Assembly (NCBI RefSeq): GCF_000479005.1
Contig: NZ_AWXC01000053.1
Location: 1-64,000 of the forward strand
From: Prevotella sp. BV3P1
GTDB taxonomy: Bacteria; Bacteroidota; Bacteroidia; Bacteroidales; Bacteroidaceae
Length of the DNA stretch: 64,000 nt
Reading direction: 5' to 3'
This document shows, piece by piece, positions 33,853 through 43,787 of the stretch; position 1 is the stretch's first letter, and every line of letters starts with the position of its first letter. The position numbers were made by a program, and so were the translations under genes. The notes under the pieces are model-generated. The model worked only from the letters and a program-made list of their open reading frames with translations. It ran no database searches and was not told the origin of the DNA.

Positions 33853-35154
33853 ATGACAAAGAACTTTGTTGAAGAACTGAAATGGCGTGGCATGTTAGCG
33901 CAGATGATGCCAGGCACCGAAGAACTGCTTGAAAAAGAACTCGTGTCGGCTTATTTGGGCACTGACCCAACGGCCGATTCCTTGCATATCGGCCACTTGT
34001 GTGGCATCATGATGCTCCGTCATCTGCAAAGATGTGGGCACAAGCCCTATTTGTTGCTGGGTGGAGCGACGGGAATGATTGGTGATCCGTCGGGAAAGAG
34101 CTTGGAACGCAACCTCTTGGACACTGCTACCTTGTACCATAATCAAGAGGCTATCAAGCAACAGGTGTCCAAATTCCTCGATTTTGATGGTGACACACCC
34201 AACAAAGCCGAGCTGGTGAATAACTATGACTGGATGAAAGACTTCACTTTCCTTGACTTTGCACGCGAGGTAGGCAAGCACATTACCGTGAATTATATGA
34301 TGGCCAAGGACAGTGTGAAGAAGCGTTTGAACGGTGAAGCCAGCGATGGTTTGTCGTTTACCGAGTTCACTTACCAGCTGTTGCAGGGCTATGATTTCCT
34401 TCATCTCTATCAGAAGCATGGCATCAAACTACAACTTGGCGGTAACGATCAATGGGGAAACATGACGACGGGTACTGAGTTGATTCGCCGAACATTGGGC
34501 GCTGAAGAGAATGCTTACTGTCTGACGTGTCCCTTAATCACGAAGGCTGACGGGAAAAAGTTCGGCAAAACGGAGAACGGTAACATTTGGTTGGACAGAA
34601 ACCGCACAACACCGTATGCGTTCTATCAATTCTGGTTGAACGTTAGTGATGATGATGCCGAGAAATACATCAAGATATTTACCTCCCTGGAGCGTGAAAC
34701 CATCGAAGCTCTTGTGCCCGAACATCAGCAAGATCCCGGCCGCCGCATTCTTCAAAAGCGTTTGGCTGAGGAGGTAACGGTGATGGTTCATTCGCAGGAA
34801 GACTTGGACATGGCAATTGAAGCCAGCAACATCTTGTTTGGAAAAGCCACCAAGGAGAGCCTTCAAAAGCTCGATGAGGCTACCTTCCTCGATGTCTTTA
34901 ACGGAGTTCCGCAGTACGAAATTGGTAAGGAACAGTTGGGTTCGACGGCCGTAGACCTCTTCAATCAGGAGGGAATGGAGATTTTCCCAAGCAAAGGTGA
35001 GATGCGGAAACTGGTGAAAGGTGGCGGCGTTTCGCTCAACAAGGAGAAGCTTTCGTCCTTTGACCAGGCCATTACGGCAGACGACTTGATAGACGGTAAG
35101 TACCTGTTGGTGCAACGTGGAAAGAAGAATTACTTCCTCATTACCGTGAAATAA
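33853..35154 (+). CDS. tyrS: Tyrosyl-tRNA synthetase
   Basis: TyrS charges tRNA-Tyr. Class I motifs: HIGH as HIGHL (residues 45-49) and the KMSKS variant KFGKT (236-240). An S4 RNA-binding domain is at the C-terminus (about 365-430, [19 protein letters not shown]). At 433 aa it is full length. The start ATG lies 61 bases after yidD. A TAAATTTG at 33840-33847 resembles a -7 box but lacks a partner at -33. A terminator follows. Confidence 0.95.
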   Translation: MTKNFVEELKWRGMLAQMMPGTEELLEKELVSAYLGTDPTADSLHIGHLCGIMMLRHLQRCGHKPYLLLGGATGMIGDPSGKSLERNLLDTATLYHNQEAIKQQVSKFLDFDGDTPNKAELVNNYDWMKDFTFLDFAREVGKHITVNYMMAKDSVKKRLNGEASDGLSFTEFTYQLLQGYDFLHLYQKHGIKLQLGGNDQWGNMTTGTELIRRTLGAEENAYCLTCPLITKADGKKFGKTENGNIWLDRNRTTPYAFYQFWLNVSDDDAEKYIKIFTSLERETIEALVPEHQQDPGRRILQKRLAEEVTVMVHSQEDLDMAIEASNILFGKATKESLQKLDEATFLDVFNGVPQYEIGKEQLGSTAVDLFNQEGMEIFPSKGEMRKLVKGGGVSLNKEKLSSFDQAITADDLIDGKYLLVQRGKKNYFLITVK

Positions 35155-35198
35155 AACAGCAACTGGTTGCTCTCAGTTCTGTTTTTAGAAACATAAAC

Positions 35199-35261
35199 AG
35201 CCTATGTGTCACCGGGAATCGTGCCTTTTAGACATCGTTTCAGTGACAGGTAGGCTTTTTT
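35199..35261 (+). terminator. Terminator of tyrS
   Basis: AGCCTA (35199-35204) with TGTCAC (35207-35212) pairs with GTGACA (35243-35248) and TAGGCT (35251-35256), followed by T(6). The loop is about 30 bases and the two stem blocks are separated by small mismatches. Confidence 0.7.
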
Positions 35262-35374
35262 ATGTTAACTCATGGATGGACAAACAGTCAACCTAATCCA
35301 AGCTATCCATGGCGGTCAACTACTGATGTGGCGGGAGACAATGCTGCGTTTCTCGCCTGTTTCTCGTGTTTTGG

Positions 35375-35406
35375 TTTGGTTGTGTCACGCCAACTTCTTA
35401 TCTTTG
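35375..35406 (+). promoter_or_regulatory. Promoter of the phosphodiesterase gene
   Basis: TTTG at 35375-35378 and TATCTTTG at 35399-35406 are separated by 20 bp. The leader is about 37 bases. Confidence 0.7.
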
Positions 35407-35449
35407 CAGATACATACATAAATCATAAACAATCAATACGCATACCATT

Positions 35450-36208
35450 ATGAAAAAATTATTTTGTACACTGGCCCTTGTCGCTTTTGCAACAGCCAGT
35501 ATGTTTGCAGGTTCAAAAGTCATTGCTCACCGTGGTTACTGGACCACACCTGGCTCGGCTCAAAACTCACGGACGTCGCTCCAAAAGGCACTCGACTTGA
35601 ATATCTATGGTTCTGAAATAGATGTATGGCTCACTACCGATGGGAAACTAATGGTGAATCATGACGCTGATTTCAATGGCGTGGTACTTGAAAAAGCTTC
35701 TTACAAGGAGTGTAAGAACCTAACACTTAAGAATGGGGAGAAGATGCCACAGCTGAAGGACTTGCTGAAGATGATGAAAAAGACCAAAAGCAAGACCAAA
35801 CTCATCATTGAAATCAAGACCCATTCAACGTTAGAAGCCAACAAACGCGCTGTCCAAGCTACGTTGAATGCCGTGAAAAAATATGGAATTCAAGACAAAG
35901 TAGAATACATTGCGTTCAGTCATGACGTATGTTTGGAATTGGTGCGTCTGGACAAGCAGGCGAAAGTGGCTTATCTTTCGGGCAACAAGACGCCGGCTCA
36001 GCTCCATCAGGAAGGTATCACAGGAATTGATTACCATATCGGTGCTCTGCGCAAGCACCCCGAATGGATCAAAGAGGCGCACGACTTAGGCATGACAGTC
36101 AACGTATGGACCGTAAGTGACAAGGCGGGTATTGAAGAAATGAATAAGGCTGGGGTGGATTACATCACCACCAACGAACCCGTATTGGCCATTGAGTTGA
36201 CGCGATGA
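35450..36208 (+). CDS. Glycerophosphodiester phosphodiesterase
   Basis: A secreted GDPD-family enzyme (252 aa) that hydrolyses glycerophosphodiesters to glycerol 3-phosphate and an alcohol. A signal peptide covers residues 1-20 (FATASMFA). The catalytic start is IAHRGYW (about 25-31); the metal-binding pair is in SEIDVWLTTDGKLMVNHD (54-71). The C-terminal WTVSDKAGIEEMNKAGVDYITTNEP is typical. Likely periplasmic. It has its own promoter and lies 57 bases before the dipeptidase gene. Confidence 0.9.
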   Translation: MKKLFCTLALVAFATASMFAGSKVIAHRGYWTTPGSAQNSRTSLQKALDLNIYGSEIDVWLTTDGKLMVNHDADFNGVVLEKASYKECKNLTLKNGEKMPQLKDLLKMMKKTKSKTKLIIEIKTHSTLEANKRAVQATLNAVKKYGIQDKVEYIAFSHDVCLELVRLDKQAKVAYLSGNKTPAQLHQEGITGIDYHIGALRKHPEWIKEAHDLGMTVNVWTVSDKAGIEEMNKAGVDYITTNEPVLAIELTR

Positions 36209-36265
36209 TGAGGCTGATGGAAAGAAAAAATCCATCTCTTCGTTAACAGAACATCCACTCAAAGC

Positions 36266-36940
36266 ATGCGTAAAGTTATCTTTTTGCTTGTCTTGGCCAC
36301 CACTTTTGCCGTGGCTCAAGACAAGCAGAAACTCGGTAAGACGGCACAGTCGCTCGAGCGTCGGGGCTATGTCAACGTGAAACAGCTCGACAAGACCATC
36401 CAAGTATCCTTGATGTACGCCCGCGCAGACAACTTCACTGGCGGCGTATTGTACGACGATTTGTGCGAAGCCTATCTCCATCCGCACGCAGCACAGGCGC
36501 TGGTTAAGGCACAAAAGCGGCTCAGGGAGTTGCGTCCTGATCTCCGGTTGAAGATTTATGACGCTGCCCGTCCCATGTCCATTCAGCAAAAAATGTGGGA
36601 CAAGGTGAAGCATACCTCCAAATATTTCTATGTGTCCAATCCCGCACGCGGCGGAGGTTTGCACAATTATGGACTGGCTGTCGACCTCACGTTGTGCAAT
36701 CTGAAGGGTGATACCGTTGACATGGGTACCAAGATTGACTATATGGGAGCTGCGGCCCACATTGATAACGAAGCCCAACTGGTAGCGCAGAAGCGCATCA
36801 GTGCGCAGGCTCGCAAGAACCGTCAGTTGATTCGTAACGTGATGACCTACGCTGGTTTCAAACCCTTGCGTACCGAATGGTGGCATTTTAACTTCCGTTC
36901 ACGGGCGCAGGCAAAGCGTTATTATCAGGTAATCAAGTAG
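36266..36940 (+). CDS. D-Ala-D-Ala dipeptidase, VanX/DdpX type (M15D)
   Basis: A zinc peptidase of 224 aa that cleaves D-alanyl-D-alanine; in this lineage probably used in wall turnover rather than vancomycin resistance, since no vanHA genes are near. A signal peptide covers residues 1-17. Zinc ligands H133 and D140 are in GGLHNYGLAVDL, with catalytic E204 and third ligand H207 in TEWWHF. R102 in AARPM matches the VanX active-site arginine. Its stop codon lies within a perfect terminator stem. Confidence 0.9.
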   Translation: MRKVIFLLVLATTFAVAQDKQKLGKTAQSLERRGYVNVKQLDKTIQVSLMYARADNFTGGVLYDDLCEAYLHPHAAQALVKAQKRLRELRPDLRLKIYDAARPMSIQQKMWDKVKHTSKYFYVSNPARGGGLHNYGLAVDLTLCNLKGDTVDMGTKIDYMGAAAHIDNEAQLVAQKRISAQARKNRQLIRNVMTYAGFKPLRTEWWHFNFRSRAQAKRYYQVIK

Positions 36941-36959
36941 CCCAAGGGCTACTTTTTTT
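36937..36959 (+). terminator. Terminator of the dipeptidase gene
   Basis: GTAGCCC (36937-36943) and GGGCTAC (36946-36952) form a 7-bp stem with a 2-base loop, then T(7). The stem contains the stop codon TAG. Confidence 0.85.
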
Positions 36960-36979
36960 GCTTTGTTTCCGATGAAGAC

Positions 36980-38242
36980 ATGGGTATGATGAACGAAGTA
37001 ACCGCTGCATTCATTCGACGGCACGCCGAAGAAGACGTGCGGCAGCTGGCTCTCAAAGGAGGTCAACACCCGGGTGTGGACATGCCTTTGGCCTTGCAAC
37101 AGATTGCGGGACGGCAAACTGCCCGACAAAAACTCCCGTCTTGGGCGGCCATAGACGCGCTGTTGTACCCGCCCCATCTATCCATGGAACAATGTTCTTC
37201 CGAGCAAACGGCGCGCTACAAGGCGCAGTTGGCTGCGCGGCTCTGTGCCCATTTCGTTCAAAAATCACGGCCGCACAACTCAAAGAAACTCCACCTGCCC
37301 CATGAAATAGAGCCATCTTTGGTCGATTTGACGGGCGGTTTTGGGGTTGATTTCTCCTTCATGGCCCGTCAATTCGAGCGTTGTGTCTATGTAGAACGGC
37401 AACAAGCGTTGTGCGAGGTGGCTCAACACAATTTCTCACTCTTAGGTCTGCGGCAGGCAGAGGTGGTGTGTGCCGACGGGGTGGACTATCTTCGGCGGAT
37501 GAATCACGCTACGGTAATCTACCTGGATCCTGCCCGTCGTGACCAACAGGGCGGCAAAACGGTGGCCATCAGCGACTGCACACCTGATTTGTTGAGCCTG
37601 AAAGAACTGCTCACGGACAAGAGTCTTTTCGTCATGGTGAAGCTCTCTCCGATGCTCGACTGGCACCAAGCCGTGGCTCAACTTGAGACTGATGAAGTGA
37701 AGGTGTGCGAGATACATGTTCTGTCGGTGAGAAACGAGTGCAAAGAACTGCTATTCGTCTTGAGCAAGCAACGGCATAAGCCGCTCACCCTCCATTGCGT
37801 GAACGATGACCAGGCTTTTGTTTGTTCGGCCGATGAACCGTCAGTCGTCACGCCTCCTTACGTTAGTCCCGAAGAAATGCGGCCGGGACTGTACCTCTAC
37901 GAGCCGCATGCGTCAATCATGAAGGCCGGTTGTTTCCCGGCCGTGAGCGCCCAATTGGACGTTCGGAAGATAGCACCCAACTCGCATCTCTTTATCTCTG
38001 AGCGTGATCTCCCGTCGTTTCCAGGGCGGAAGTTCCGTATGCATGCCGTTTCATCGATGAACAAAAAAGAACTGAAGTCAGTGCTTCGCGACGTGCGCCA
38101 GGCCAACATCACCACCCGCAACTTCCCACTTTCCGTGGCCGAGTTGCGCAAACGGCTCAAGCTGAAGGATGGGGGAGCGGTTTATGTTTTCGCTACCACG
38201 CAGGCAGATGGGCGGCATGTTCTGTTGATTTGCGGCAAGTAA
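36980..38242 (+). CDS. PG1098-type class I SAM methyltransferase with THUMP-like domain
   Basis: The protein (420 aa) belongs to the Bacteroidetes family typified by P. gingivalis PG1098. An N-terminal helical and ferredoxin-like region (about 1-110) precedes a Rossmann methyltransferase with motif I VDLTGGFGVDFSFMAR near residue 114 and the DPPY-like VIYLDPARRDQQGGK near 176. A THUMP-like C-terminal domain covers about 345-415. An RNA or nucleoside substrate is likely but untested. The start is ATG 36980; no promoter is visible after the terminator 20 bases upstream. Confidence 0.88.
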   Translation: MGMMNEVTAAFIRRHAEEDVRQLALKGGQHPGVDMPLALQQIAGRQTARQKLPSWAAIDALLYPPHLSMEQCSSEQTARYKAQLAARLCAHFVQKSRPHNSKKLHLPHEIEPSLVDLTGGFGVDFSFMARQFERCVYVERQQALCEVAQHNFSLLGLRQAEVVCADGVDYLRRMNHATVIYLDPARRDQQGGKTVAISDCTPDLLSLKELLTDKSLFVMVKLSPMLDWHQAVAQLETDEVKVCEIHVLSVRNECKELLFVLSKQRHKPLTLHCVNDDQAFVCSADEPSVVTPPYVSPEEMRPGLYLYEPHASIMKAGCFPAVSAQLDVRKIAPNSHLFISERDLPSFPGRKFRMHAVSSMNKKELKSVLRDVRQANITTRNFPLSVAELRKRLKLKDGGAVYVFATTQADGRHVLLICGK

Positions 38243-38425
38243 TCGGTAACATTGTCATCATCCGCTGATGCGTAAGATGGATAACAACTTGCTGTTCGGC
38301 ATGCATGTGGCGGTGGATGATGAACTTGTTTGATGTCACTATCACGGCAATGTATATCATTGATAAATAGGTATTTAAACTATATTCTTGCTAATTGGTA
38401 GAATACTCATAAACGCTTGTCTTCC

Positions 38426-38510
38426 AAACTCTATGACTTTGGGCTCTAAAATCAATGACTTTGGGTGCCAAACTCAATGACTTTGGACGTCAAACTCAAT
38501 GCAATTGAAA
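38426..38510. repeat. 22-bp minisatellite, copy 2
   Basis: TGACTTTG begins at 38434, 38456 and 38478 (22-bp period) and ATGCAATTG at 38499-38507 lies 21 bases after the last start. This is exactly the layout of the array at 30-126, with substitutions in the spacer bases. Confidence 0.85.
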
Positions 38511-38584
38511 TGTTCATCTGTAGGGGCGTAATTCCATCTGCCATGCTCGTGCCCTGCGGTTGATAAAAAATGTAGGTATTTTAT

Positions 38585-38615
38585 TTTGAAAATAGGCCAA
38601 ATAAGCGTAACTTTG
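38585..38615 (+). promoter_or_regulatory. Promoter of the acetyltransferase-like gene
   Basis: TTTG at 38585-38588 and TAACTTTG at 38608-38615 are separated by exactly 19 bp; the leader is about 30 bases. Confidence 0.75.
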
Positions 38616-38650
38616 CCAGCCTATATTGCATACAATCTTATTAAAAAAGA

Positions 38651-39799
38651 ATGCCATCTGTACAAATTAAGAAGGTCGAGTCGCTGCGCGATTTGAAAAC
38701 GTTCGTTGACTTTCATTACGACCTTTATGAGGGAAACCCATACGATGTTCCGAATCTTTTCCTGGATGACGTGAATACATTGCGTAAAGATAAGAACGCT
38801 GCATTTGAGTTTTGTGAGGCAGAATATTATATTGCGTACAAACAAGGTAAAGTAGTGGGGCGGGTAGCAGCCATCATCAACCATCGAGCCAATGAGAAAT
38901 GGAAGACTAAGTGCGTGCGGTTCGGCTGGATTGACTTCATAGATGACCTGGAGGTGTCTCGCGCCTTGTTCGATCAAGTGGCTGCCTATGGCCGTTCAAA
39001 GGGTATGACCGAGATGGTGGGACCATTGGGTTTCACCGACATGGATCCCGAAGGAATGCTTACTTGGGGCTTTGATAAGCTCAGCACGATGATCACTATT
39101 TACAATTATCCTTACTACCCACAGCATTTGCAGAAGTTGGGTGGATGGGATGTTGACCAGAATTATGTGGAATATTTCTTGGACGTTCCAAAAGAAATCC
39201 CCGAGAAATATGCGAAGATAGCCGAGGTGGTGGAAACGCGCTACAACCTGCACATCAAGAAACTTACCCGCAGGGAGGTGAAAAAGTACAATTACGGACA
39301 AAAGATTTTCGCCATCATCAACGAGACTTATAAAGACCTTTACGGCTATTCGGAACTCAGTGCGAAGCAGATTGATCACTATGTGGATATGTATCTCCGC
39401 TTTGCCGATTTGAACATGATTACGCTCATTGAGGATTGGAACAAGGACAGGAAGCTCGTTGGCGTAGGCATTTCAATTCCATCCCTGTCGTATGCCTTGC
39501 AAAAATGCCGCAGGGGGCGCTTGCTTCCATGGGGCTGGTGGCACCTGTTGCGGGCCATCAAGTTTCAAAAAACAGGAGGGGGCGGCGATTTACTGCTGCT
39601 GGGTGTGCTGCCAGAGTATCGAGCCAAGGGCGCCAACGCCTTGTTGTTCACCGACCTGATACCCGTGTTTAACAAGTATGGGTTTACTTGGGCCGAGAGT
39701 CAGGTAGAGATGGAAACCAACGAAGGTGTGCAAAGTCAGTGGGGACCGCTGAAGCCCACCAATCATAAGCGTCGCAGCTGCTTCAAGAAGAAGATTTGA
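38651..39799 (+). CDS. GNAT-like conserved Bacteroidetes protein (382 aa)
   Basis: A soluble protein with a first GNAT-like half (residues about 25-130; EYYIAYKQGKVVGRVAAIINH resembles an acetyl-CoA-site strand) and a second half with LLLLGVLPEYRAKGANALLF near 312-331, a typical pyrophosphate-loop motif of N-acetyltransferases. It ends in the conserved KPTNHKRRSCFKKKI. Homologues are frequent in Bacteroidetes but the acceptor is unknown. It has its own perfect promoter and stands alone before parE. Confidence 0.82.
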   Translation: MPSVQIKKVESLRDLKTFVDFHYDLYEGNPYDVPNLFLDDVNTLRKDKNAAFEFCEAEYYIAYKQGKVVGRVAAIINHRANEKWKTKCVRFGWIDFIDDLEVSRALFDQVAAYGRSKGMTEMVGPLGFTDMDPEGMLTWGFDKLSTMITIYNYPYYPQHLQKLGGWDVDQNYVEYFLDVPKEIPEKYAKIAEVVETRYNLHIKKLTRREVKKYNYGQKIFAIINETYKDLYGYSELSAKQIDHYVDMYLRFADLNMITLIEDWNKDRKLVGVGISIPSLSYALQKCRRGRLLPWGWWHLLRAIKFQKTGGGGDLLLLGVLPEYRAKGANALLFTDLIPVFNKYGFTWAESQVEMETNEGVQSQWGPLKPTNHKRRSCFKKKI

Positions 39800-39946
39800 T
39801 TCTTGCCCACGGTCATATCGGGTAAGTGGATTCTTTTTGGGGCTTCAAACGTTCTTTCGTGCGTGACGATGGCATGTAGAGTGTGCTGATATGGTAGGAA
39901 CTATCCCCTACGGCACAGCTGAAAACGAATAACAACCAACAGACCG

Positions 39947-41959
39947 ATGACTGATAAAAACAAGCAAGAATTGCAATCAACGAATCATGATAATATGGCT
40001 TCTGCTCCGATTGGGGCAGAAGAAACCGTTTCTTATACAGACGACAACATCCGACACCTGTCGGATATGGAGCATGTGCGTACCCGTCCGGGCATGTATA
40101 TCGGTCGATTGGGCGATGGAAACTTGCCGGAGGATGGCATCTATGTGCTGTTGAAAGAAGTGATTGACAACTCCATCGACGAGTTTAAGATGAAGTCGGG
40201 CGACCGAATTGAGATTGACGTGGAGGACAACCTGCGCGTGAGCGTGCGCGATTACGGTCGTGGCATTCCGCAAGGAAAACTGGTTGAGGCCGTGAGCATG
40301 CTGAATACGGGCGGAAAATACGACTCGAAGGCGTTTAAGAAGAGCGTGGGATTGAACGGCGTGGGTCTCAAAGCCGTGAATGCTTTGAGCGCGCATTTCG
40401 AGGTGAAGTCGTACCGCGATGGAAAAGTTCGCTCCATCACGTTTGAAAAGGGTGAGCTCAAGAGCGATCAGACCGATGACACGCAGGACGAGACGGGTAC
40501 CTATATTTATTTTGAACCCGACAACACGCTGTTCAAGAGCTACTCGTTTCACGACGACATCGTGGAAACCATGCTGCGCAACTATACCTATCTGAATGCC
40601 GGACTCACCATCATGTACAACGGACGGCGCATCAGAAGCCGTAACGGGTTGGAGGATTTGCTCAACGACAACATGACAACGGACGGATTGTACCCCATTG
40701 TTCATGTCGTTGGCGATGATATCGAGATCGCCTTCACGCATACCAATCAATACGGAGAAGAATACCATTCGTTTGTCAACGGGCAGCATACCACGCAGGG
40801 AGGCACGCATCAGAGCGCTTTCAAGGAGCATATCGCCAAGACTATCAAAGAGTTTTACGACAAAAACTACGAGTACACCGACATTCGAAACGGTCTTGTG
40901 GCGGCCGTAGCCATCAACGTAGAAGAACCTGTTTTCGAGAGTCAGACCAAGATTAAATTAGGGTCTACGCTCATGGCACCGGGAGGTGAGACCATCAACA
41001 AGTATGTGGGTGATTTCATCAAGCGTGAGGTGGACAATTACTTGCACATCCACAAGGAAGATTGTGCGGACGTGTTGGAGGCAAAAATCAAGGCCAGCGA
41101 ACACGAACGCAAAGCCATGGCGGGGGTAACGAAGCTCGCCAGAGAGCGTGCCAAGAAGGCGAACCTGCACAATAAGAAGTTGCGTGACTGCCGAATTCAT
41201 TTCAGTGACGAGAAAAATGACCGCAAGGAGGAGAGTTGTATCTTTATTACCGAGGGCGATTCGGCCAGCGGTAGCATCACCAAGAGCAGGGATGTGAACA
41301 CACAAGCGGTGTTCTCGTTGCGGGGAAAACCACTCAATTCGTATGGATTGACCAAGAAAGTGGTGTACGAAAACGAAGAGTTCAACCTCTTGCAGGCGGC
41401 TCTCGACATAGAAGACGGCTTGGACACGCTGCGCTACAACAAGGTGATTGTCGCTACAGATGCCGATGTCGATGGCATGCACATCCGTCTGTTGATCATC
41501 ACTTTCTTTCTACAGTTCTTCCCCGAGCTTATCAAGAAAGGACATGTGTATGTGTTGCAGACACCTCTTTTCCGTGTGCGTAACCGCAGAACGAAGATTA
41601 AAAATAAGCAAGTGATAGCGGATGCGGACGCAAGTCGTGATAAAAAAGAGCGAAAGAGCGATTTCATCACCCGTTACTGTTATAGCGATGAAGAGCGACA
41701 AGAGGCGATTAAGGATCTTGGACCCGAGCCTGAAATCACCCGATTCAAAGGATTGGGAGAGATATCTCCTGACGAATTCGTCCATTTCATCGGGCCTGAC
41801 ATGCGATTGGAACAGGTGACGATGCACAAAAACGACCAAGTACAAAAACTTTTGGAGTATTACATGGGCAAGAATACCATGGAACGACAAAACTTTATCA
41901 TTGATAATTTGGTGGTCGAGGAAGACCTCCCGGAAGACGAACCTACGCCGATTGACTGA
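39947..41959 (+). CDS. parE: DNA topoisomerase IV subunit B
   Basis: ParE is the ATPase subunit of topoisomerase IV, which decatenates daughter chromosomes together with ParC. The GHKL ATPase motifs are [13 protein letters not shown] (about residue 69) and DYGRGIP, then [13 protein letters not shown]. The transducer domain follows. The TOPRIM motif [11 protein letters not shown] and the metal-binding [11 protein letters not shown] are in the second half. At 670 aa, without the GyrB-type insertion, it fits ParE rather than GyrB. The reading starts at ATG 39947. The expected parC is not in the window; a C-terminal processing protease follows at 42030. Confidence 0.93.
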   Translation: MTDKNKQELQSTNHDNMASAPIGAEETVSYTDDNIRHLSDMEHVRTRPGMYIGRLGDGNLPEDGIYVLLKEVIDNSIDEFKMKSGDRIEIDVEDNLRVSVRDYGRGIPQGKLVEAVSMLNTGGKYDSKAFKKSVGLNGVGLKAVNALSAHFEVKSYRDGKVRSITFEKGELKSDQTDDTQDETGTYIYFEPDNTLFKSYSFHDDIVETMLRNYTYLNAGLTIMYNGRRIRSRNGLEDLLNDNMTTDGLYPIVHVVGDDIEIAFTHTNQYGEEYHSFVNGQHTTQGGTHQSAFKEHIAKTIKEFYDKNYEYTDIRNGLVAAVAINVEEPVFESQTKIKLGSTLMAPGGETINKYVGDFIKREVDNYLHIHKEDCADVLEAKIKASEHERKAMAGVTKLARERAKKANLHNKKLRDCRIHFSDEKNDRKEESCIFITEGDSASGSITKSRDVNTQAVFSLRGKPLNSYGLTKKVVYENEEFNLLQAALDIEDGLDTLRYNKVIVATDADVDGMHIRLLIITFFLQFFPELIKKGHVYVLQTPLFRVRNRRTKIKNKQVIADADASRDKKERKSDFITRYCYSDEERQEAIKDLGPEPEITRFKGLGEISPDEFVHFIGPDMRLEQVTMHKNDQVQKLLEYYMGKNTMERQNFIIDNLVVEEDLPEDEPTPID

Positions 41960-42029
41960 CAATCTTTGTCGTTTAGACGGAGAATCGAGGTCATTGGGGC
42001 GAACAATTCTTTTATATAAAATCAAACAA

Positions 42030-43601
42030 ATGAGACGACTCGTTGCTTCATGTTGGGCACTATTGATAGTTTATTCAGTATCCGCACAAATCAATATCAA
42101 TTTCGGAAAAGAATCACCGCTTCGCAAGTTGCAAATTGCGGAGATGGCCATCAACAATCTTTATGTTGATACGGTGAACGAAGACAAACTGGTTGAAGAT
42201 GCCATTCGTGGCATGTTGGAGAAGTTAGACCCGCATTCTTCGTATACAACGGTGAAGGAAACCAAGGCCATGACTGAGTCTTTGCAGGGTTCTTTTGAGG
42301 GTATCGGCATTCAGTTCAACATGATGCAAGACACACTCATGGTCATTCAGACCATTATCAATGGTCCATCGGAGAAGGTGGGCATATTGGCTGGCGACCG
42401 AATCGTGAGCGTTAACGACAGTAGCATTGCGGGTGTCAAGATGGCACGCGAAGAGATTATGCGGCGGTTGCGTGGAAAGAAAGGAACAAAAGTGAAGTTG
42501 GGCATCCTCCGTAGAGGCATTGGGGAGCGGCTTTACTTTACCGTAGTGCGCGATAAGATACCTGTTAAAACGGTTGATGCCAGTTACATGCTCCGTCCCC
42601 AATTAGGTTATGTGCGCATAGGAAGCTTTGGTGCGACCACTTATGATGAGTTTATGACCTGTATCACCGCACTGAAAAAGCAGGGAATGCGTGATCTTGT
42701 CTTGGATTTGCAGGACAATGGAGGCGGCTATTTACAAGCTGCGGTGAAGATAGCCAATGAGTTTTTGCAGCGCAACGACTTGATTGTTTATACCAAAGGA
42801 CGGCGTGCGGAGCGTATGGAATATACGGCACACGGGAACGGTAGTTTGCTTTCGGGCAAGGTGATGGTGCTGGTGAATGAGTTTTCTGCATCCGCTGCCG
42901 AGATTGTTACAGGTGCTATCCAGGATCAAGACAGAGGACAAGTGGTTGGACGACGTTCGTTTGGGAAGGGTTTGGTGCAGCGTCCGATCGATTTTCCTGA
43001 TGGAAGTATGATGCGACTCACCATCGCTCACTACTATACGCCATCGGGACGTTGTATTCAGAAACCATATACTAAAGGTGATAACGAAAGCTATGCCCGT
43101 GAATTGGACACTCGTTTCAAGCATGGAGAGCTGTATAGTGCCGACAGTATTCATTTCGCTGACTCATTGAAGTATAAGACCTTGCGCCTCAAACGCACGG
43201 TATATGGTGGCGGAGGCATCATGCCTGATTACTTTGTTCCACTCGACACGACCAAATTCACACCATATCATCGGCAGTTGGCAGCCAAGGGAATCATCAT
43301 TACAGAGAATCTCAAGTATGTTGACCAACACCGTAAACAGTTGCAAAAACAATATCCTACCTTCGCAAAGTTTGTGCGTGAGTTTGACGTTCCGCAGCAG
43401 TTGGTGGATGCAGTGATTCGCTCTGGTGAGAAAGAAAAGGTGAAACCGAAGGATAAGGAGGAATTACAAAGCACCTTACCCGCTGTGAAAAACCAACTCA
43501 AGGCATTGGTTGCACGCGATTTGTGGGACATGAACGAGTATTTCCAGATTATCAATGAGACCAATGACATTGTTCTCAAAGCCGTTGAACTGATGAAATA
43601 A
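42030..43601 (+). CDS. ctp: S41 C-terminal processing peptidase
   Basis: A periplasmic serine protease of 523 aa. A signal peptide covers residues 1-19. A PDZ domain is near 85-170 (GSFEGIGIQFNMM, then IINGPSEKVGILAGDRI). The Ser/Lys catalytic dyad is S288 in NEFSASAAEI and K313 in SFGKGLVQ, 25 residues apart as in CtpB. The C-terminal tail (about 420-523) is lysine-rich. ATG 42030 is chosen because it begins the signal peptide; the frame is open further upstream within parE. It is 70 bases after parE and probably co-transcribed. Confidence 0.93.
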   Translation: MRRLVASCWALLIVYSVSAQININFGKESPLRKLQIAEMAINNLYVDTVNEDKLVEDAIRGMLEKLDPHSSYTTVKETKAMTESLQGSFEGIGIQFNMMQDTLMVIQTIINGPSEKVGILAGDRIVSVNDSSIAGVKMAREEIMRRLRGKKGTKVKLGILRRGIGERLYFTVVRDKIPVKTVDASYMLRPQLGYVRIGSFGATTYDEFMTCITALKKQGMRDLVLDLQDNGGGYLQAAVKIANEFLQRNDLIVYTKGRRAERMEYTAHGNGSLLSGKVMVLVNEFSASAAEIVTGAIQDQDRGQVVGRRSFGKGLVQRPIDFPDGSMMRLTIAHYYTPSGRCIQKPYTKGDNESYARELDTRFKHGELYSADSIHFADSLKYKTLRLKRTVYGGGGIMPDYFVPLDTTKFTPYHRQLAAKGIIITENLKYVDQHRKQLQKQYPTFAKFVREFDVPQQLVDAVIRSGEKEKVKPKDKEELQSTLPAVKNQLKALVARDLWDMNEYFQIINETNDIVLKAVELMK

Positions 43602-43787
43602 GGCGAAGAAGGGACAAGCCATGAGAAATCTTGTGTTATCTCCTCAATGGCGCATGTCTTATTCTTTGCTGCCTCCAATAGCAGCAAAATGAGGTCATAC
43701 TCATGACGATAGGCGGCATTGATGCTATCGCCAGCATTGGATGTCCATGGACTTTACGGGGGAATGATGCAGGTTTGGGAACGATAC

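Larger units (their letters stand above)
38243..38650. other. Intergenic region with minisatellite and promoter
   Basis: This 408-bp gap has no gene. It holds the second 22-bp minisatellite (38426-38510) and the promoter of the next gene (38585-38615). Confidence 0.65.

Noticed and set aside
36266..36940. Vancomycin-resistance determinant
   Set aside because: The enzyme is VanX-like in sequence, but there is no vanH or vanA-type ligase or vanRS pair; a chromosomal dipeptidase for wall recycling is more plausible.
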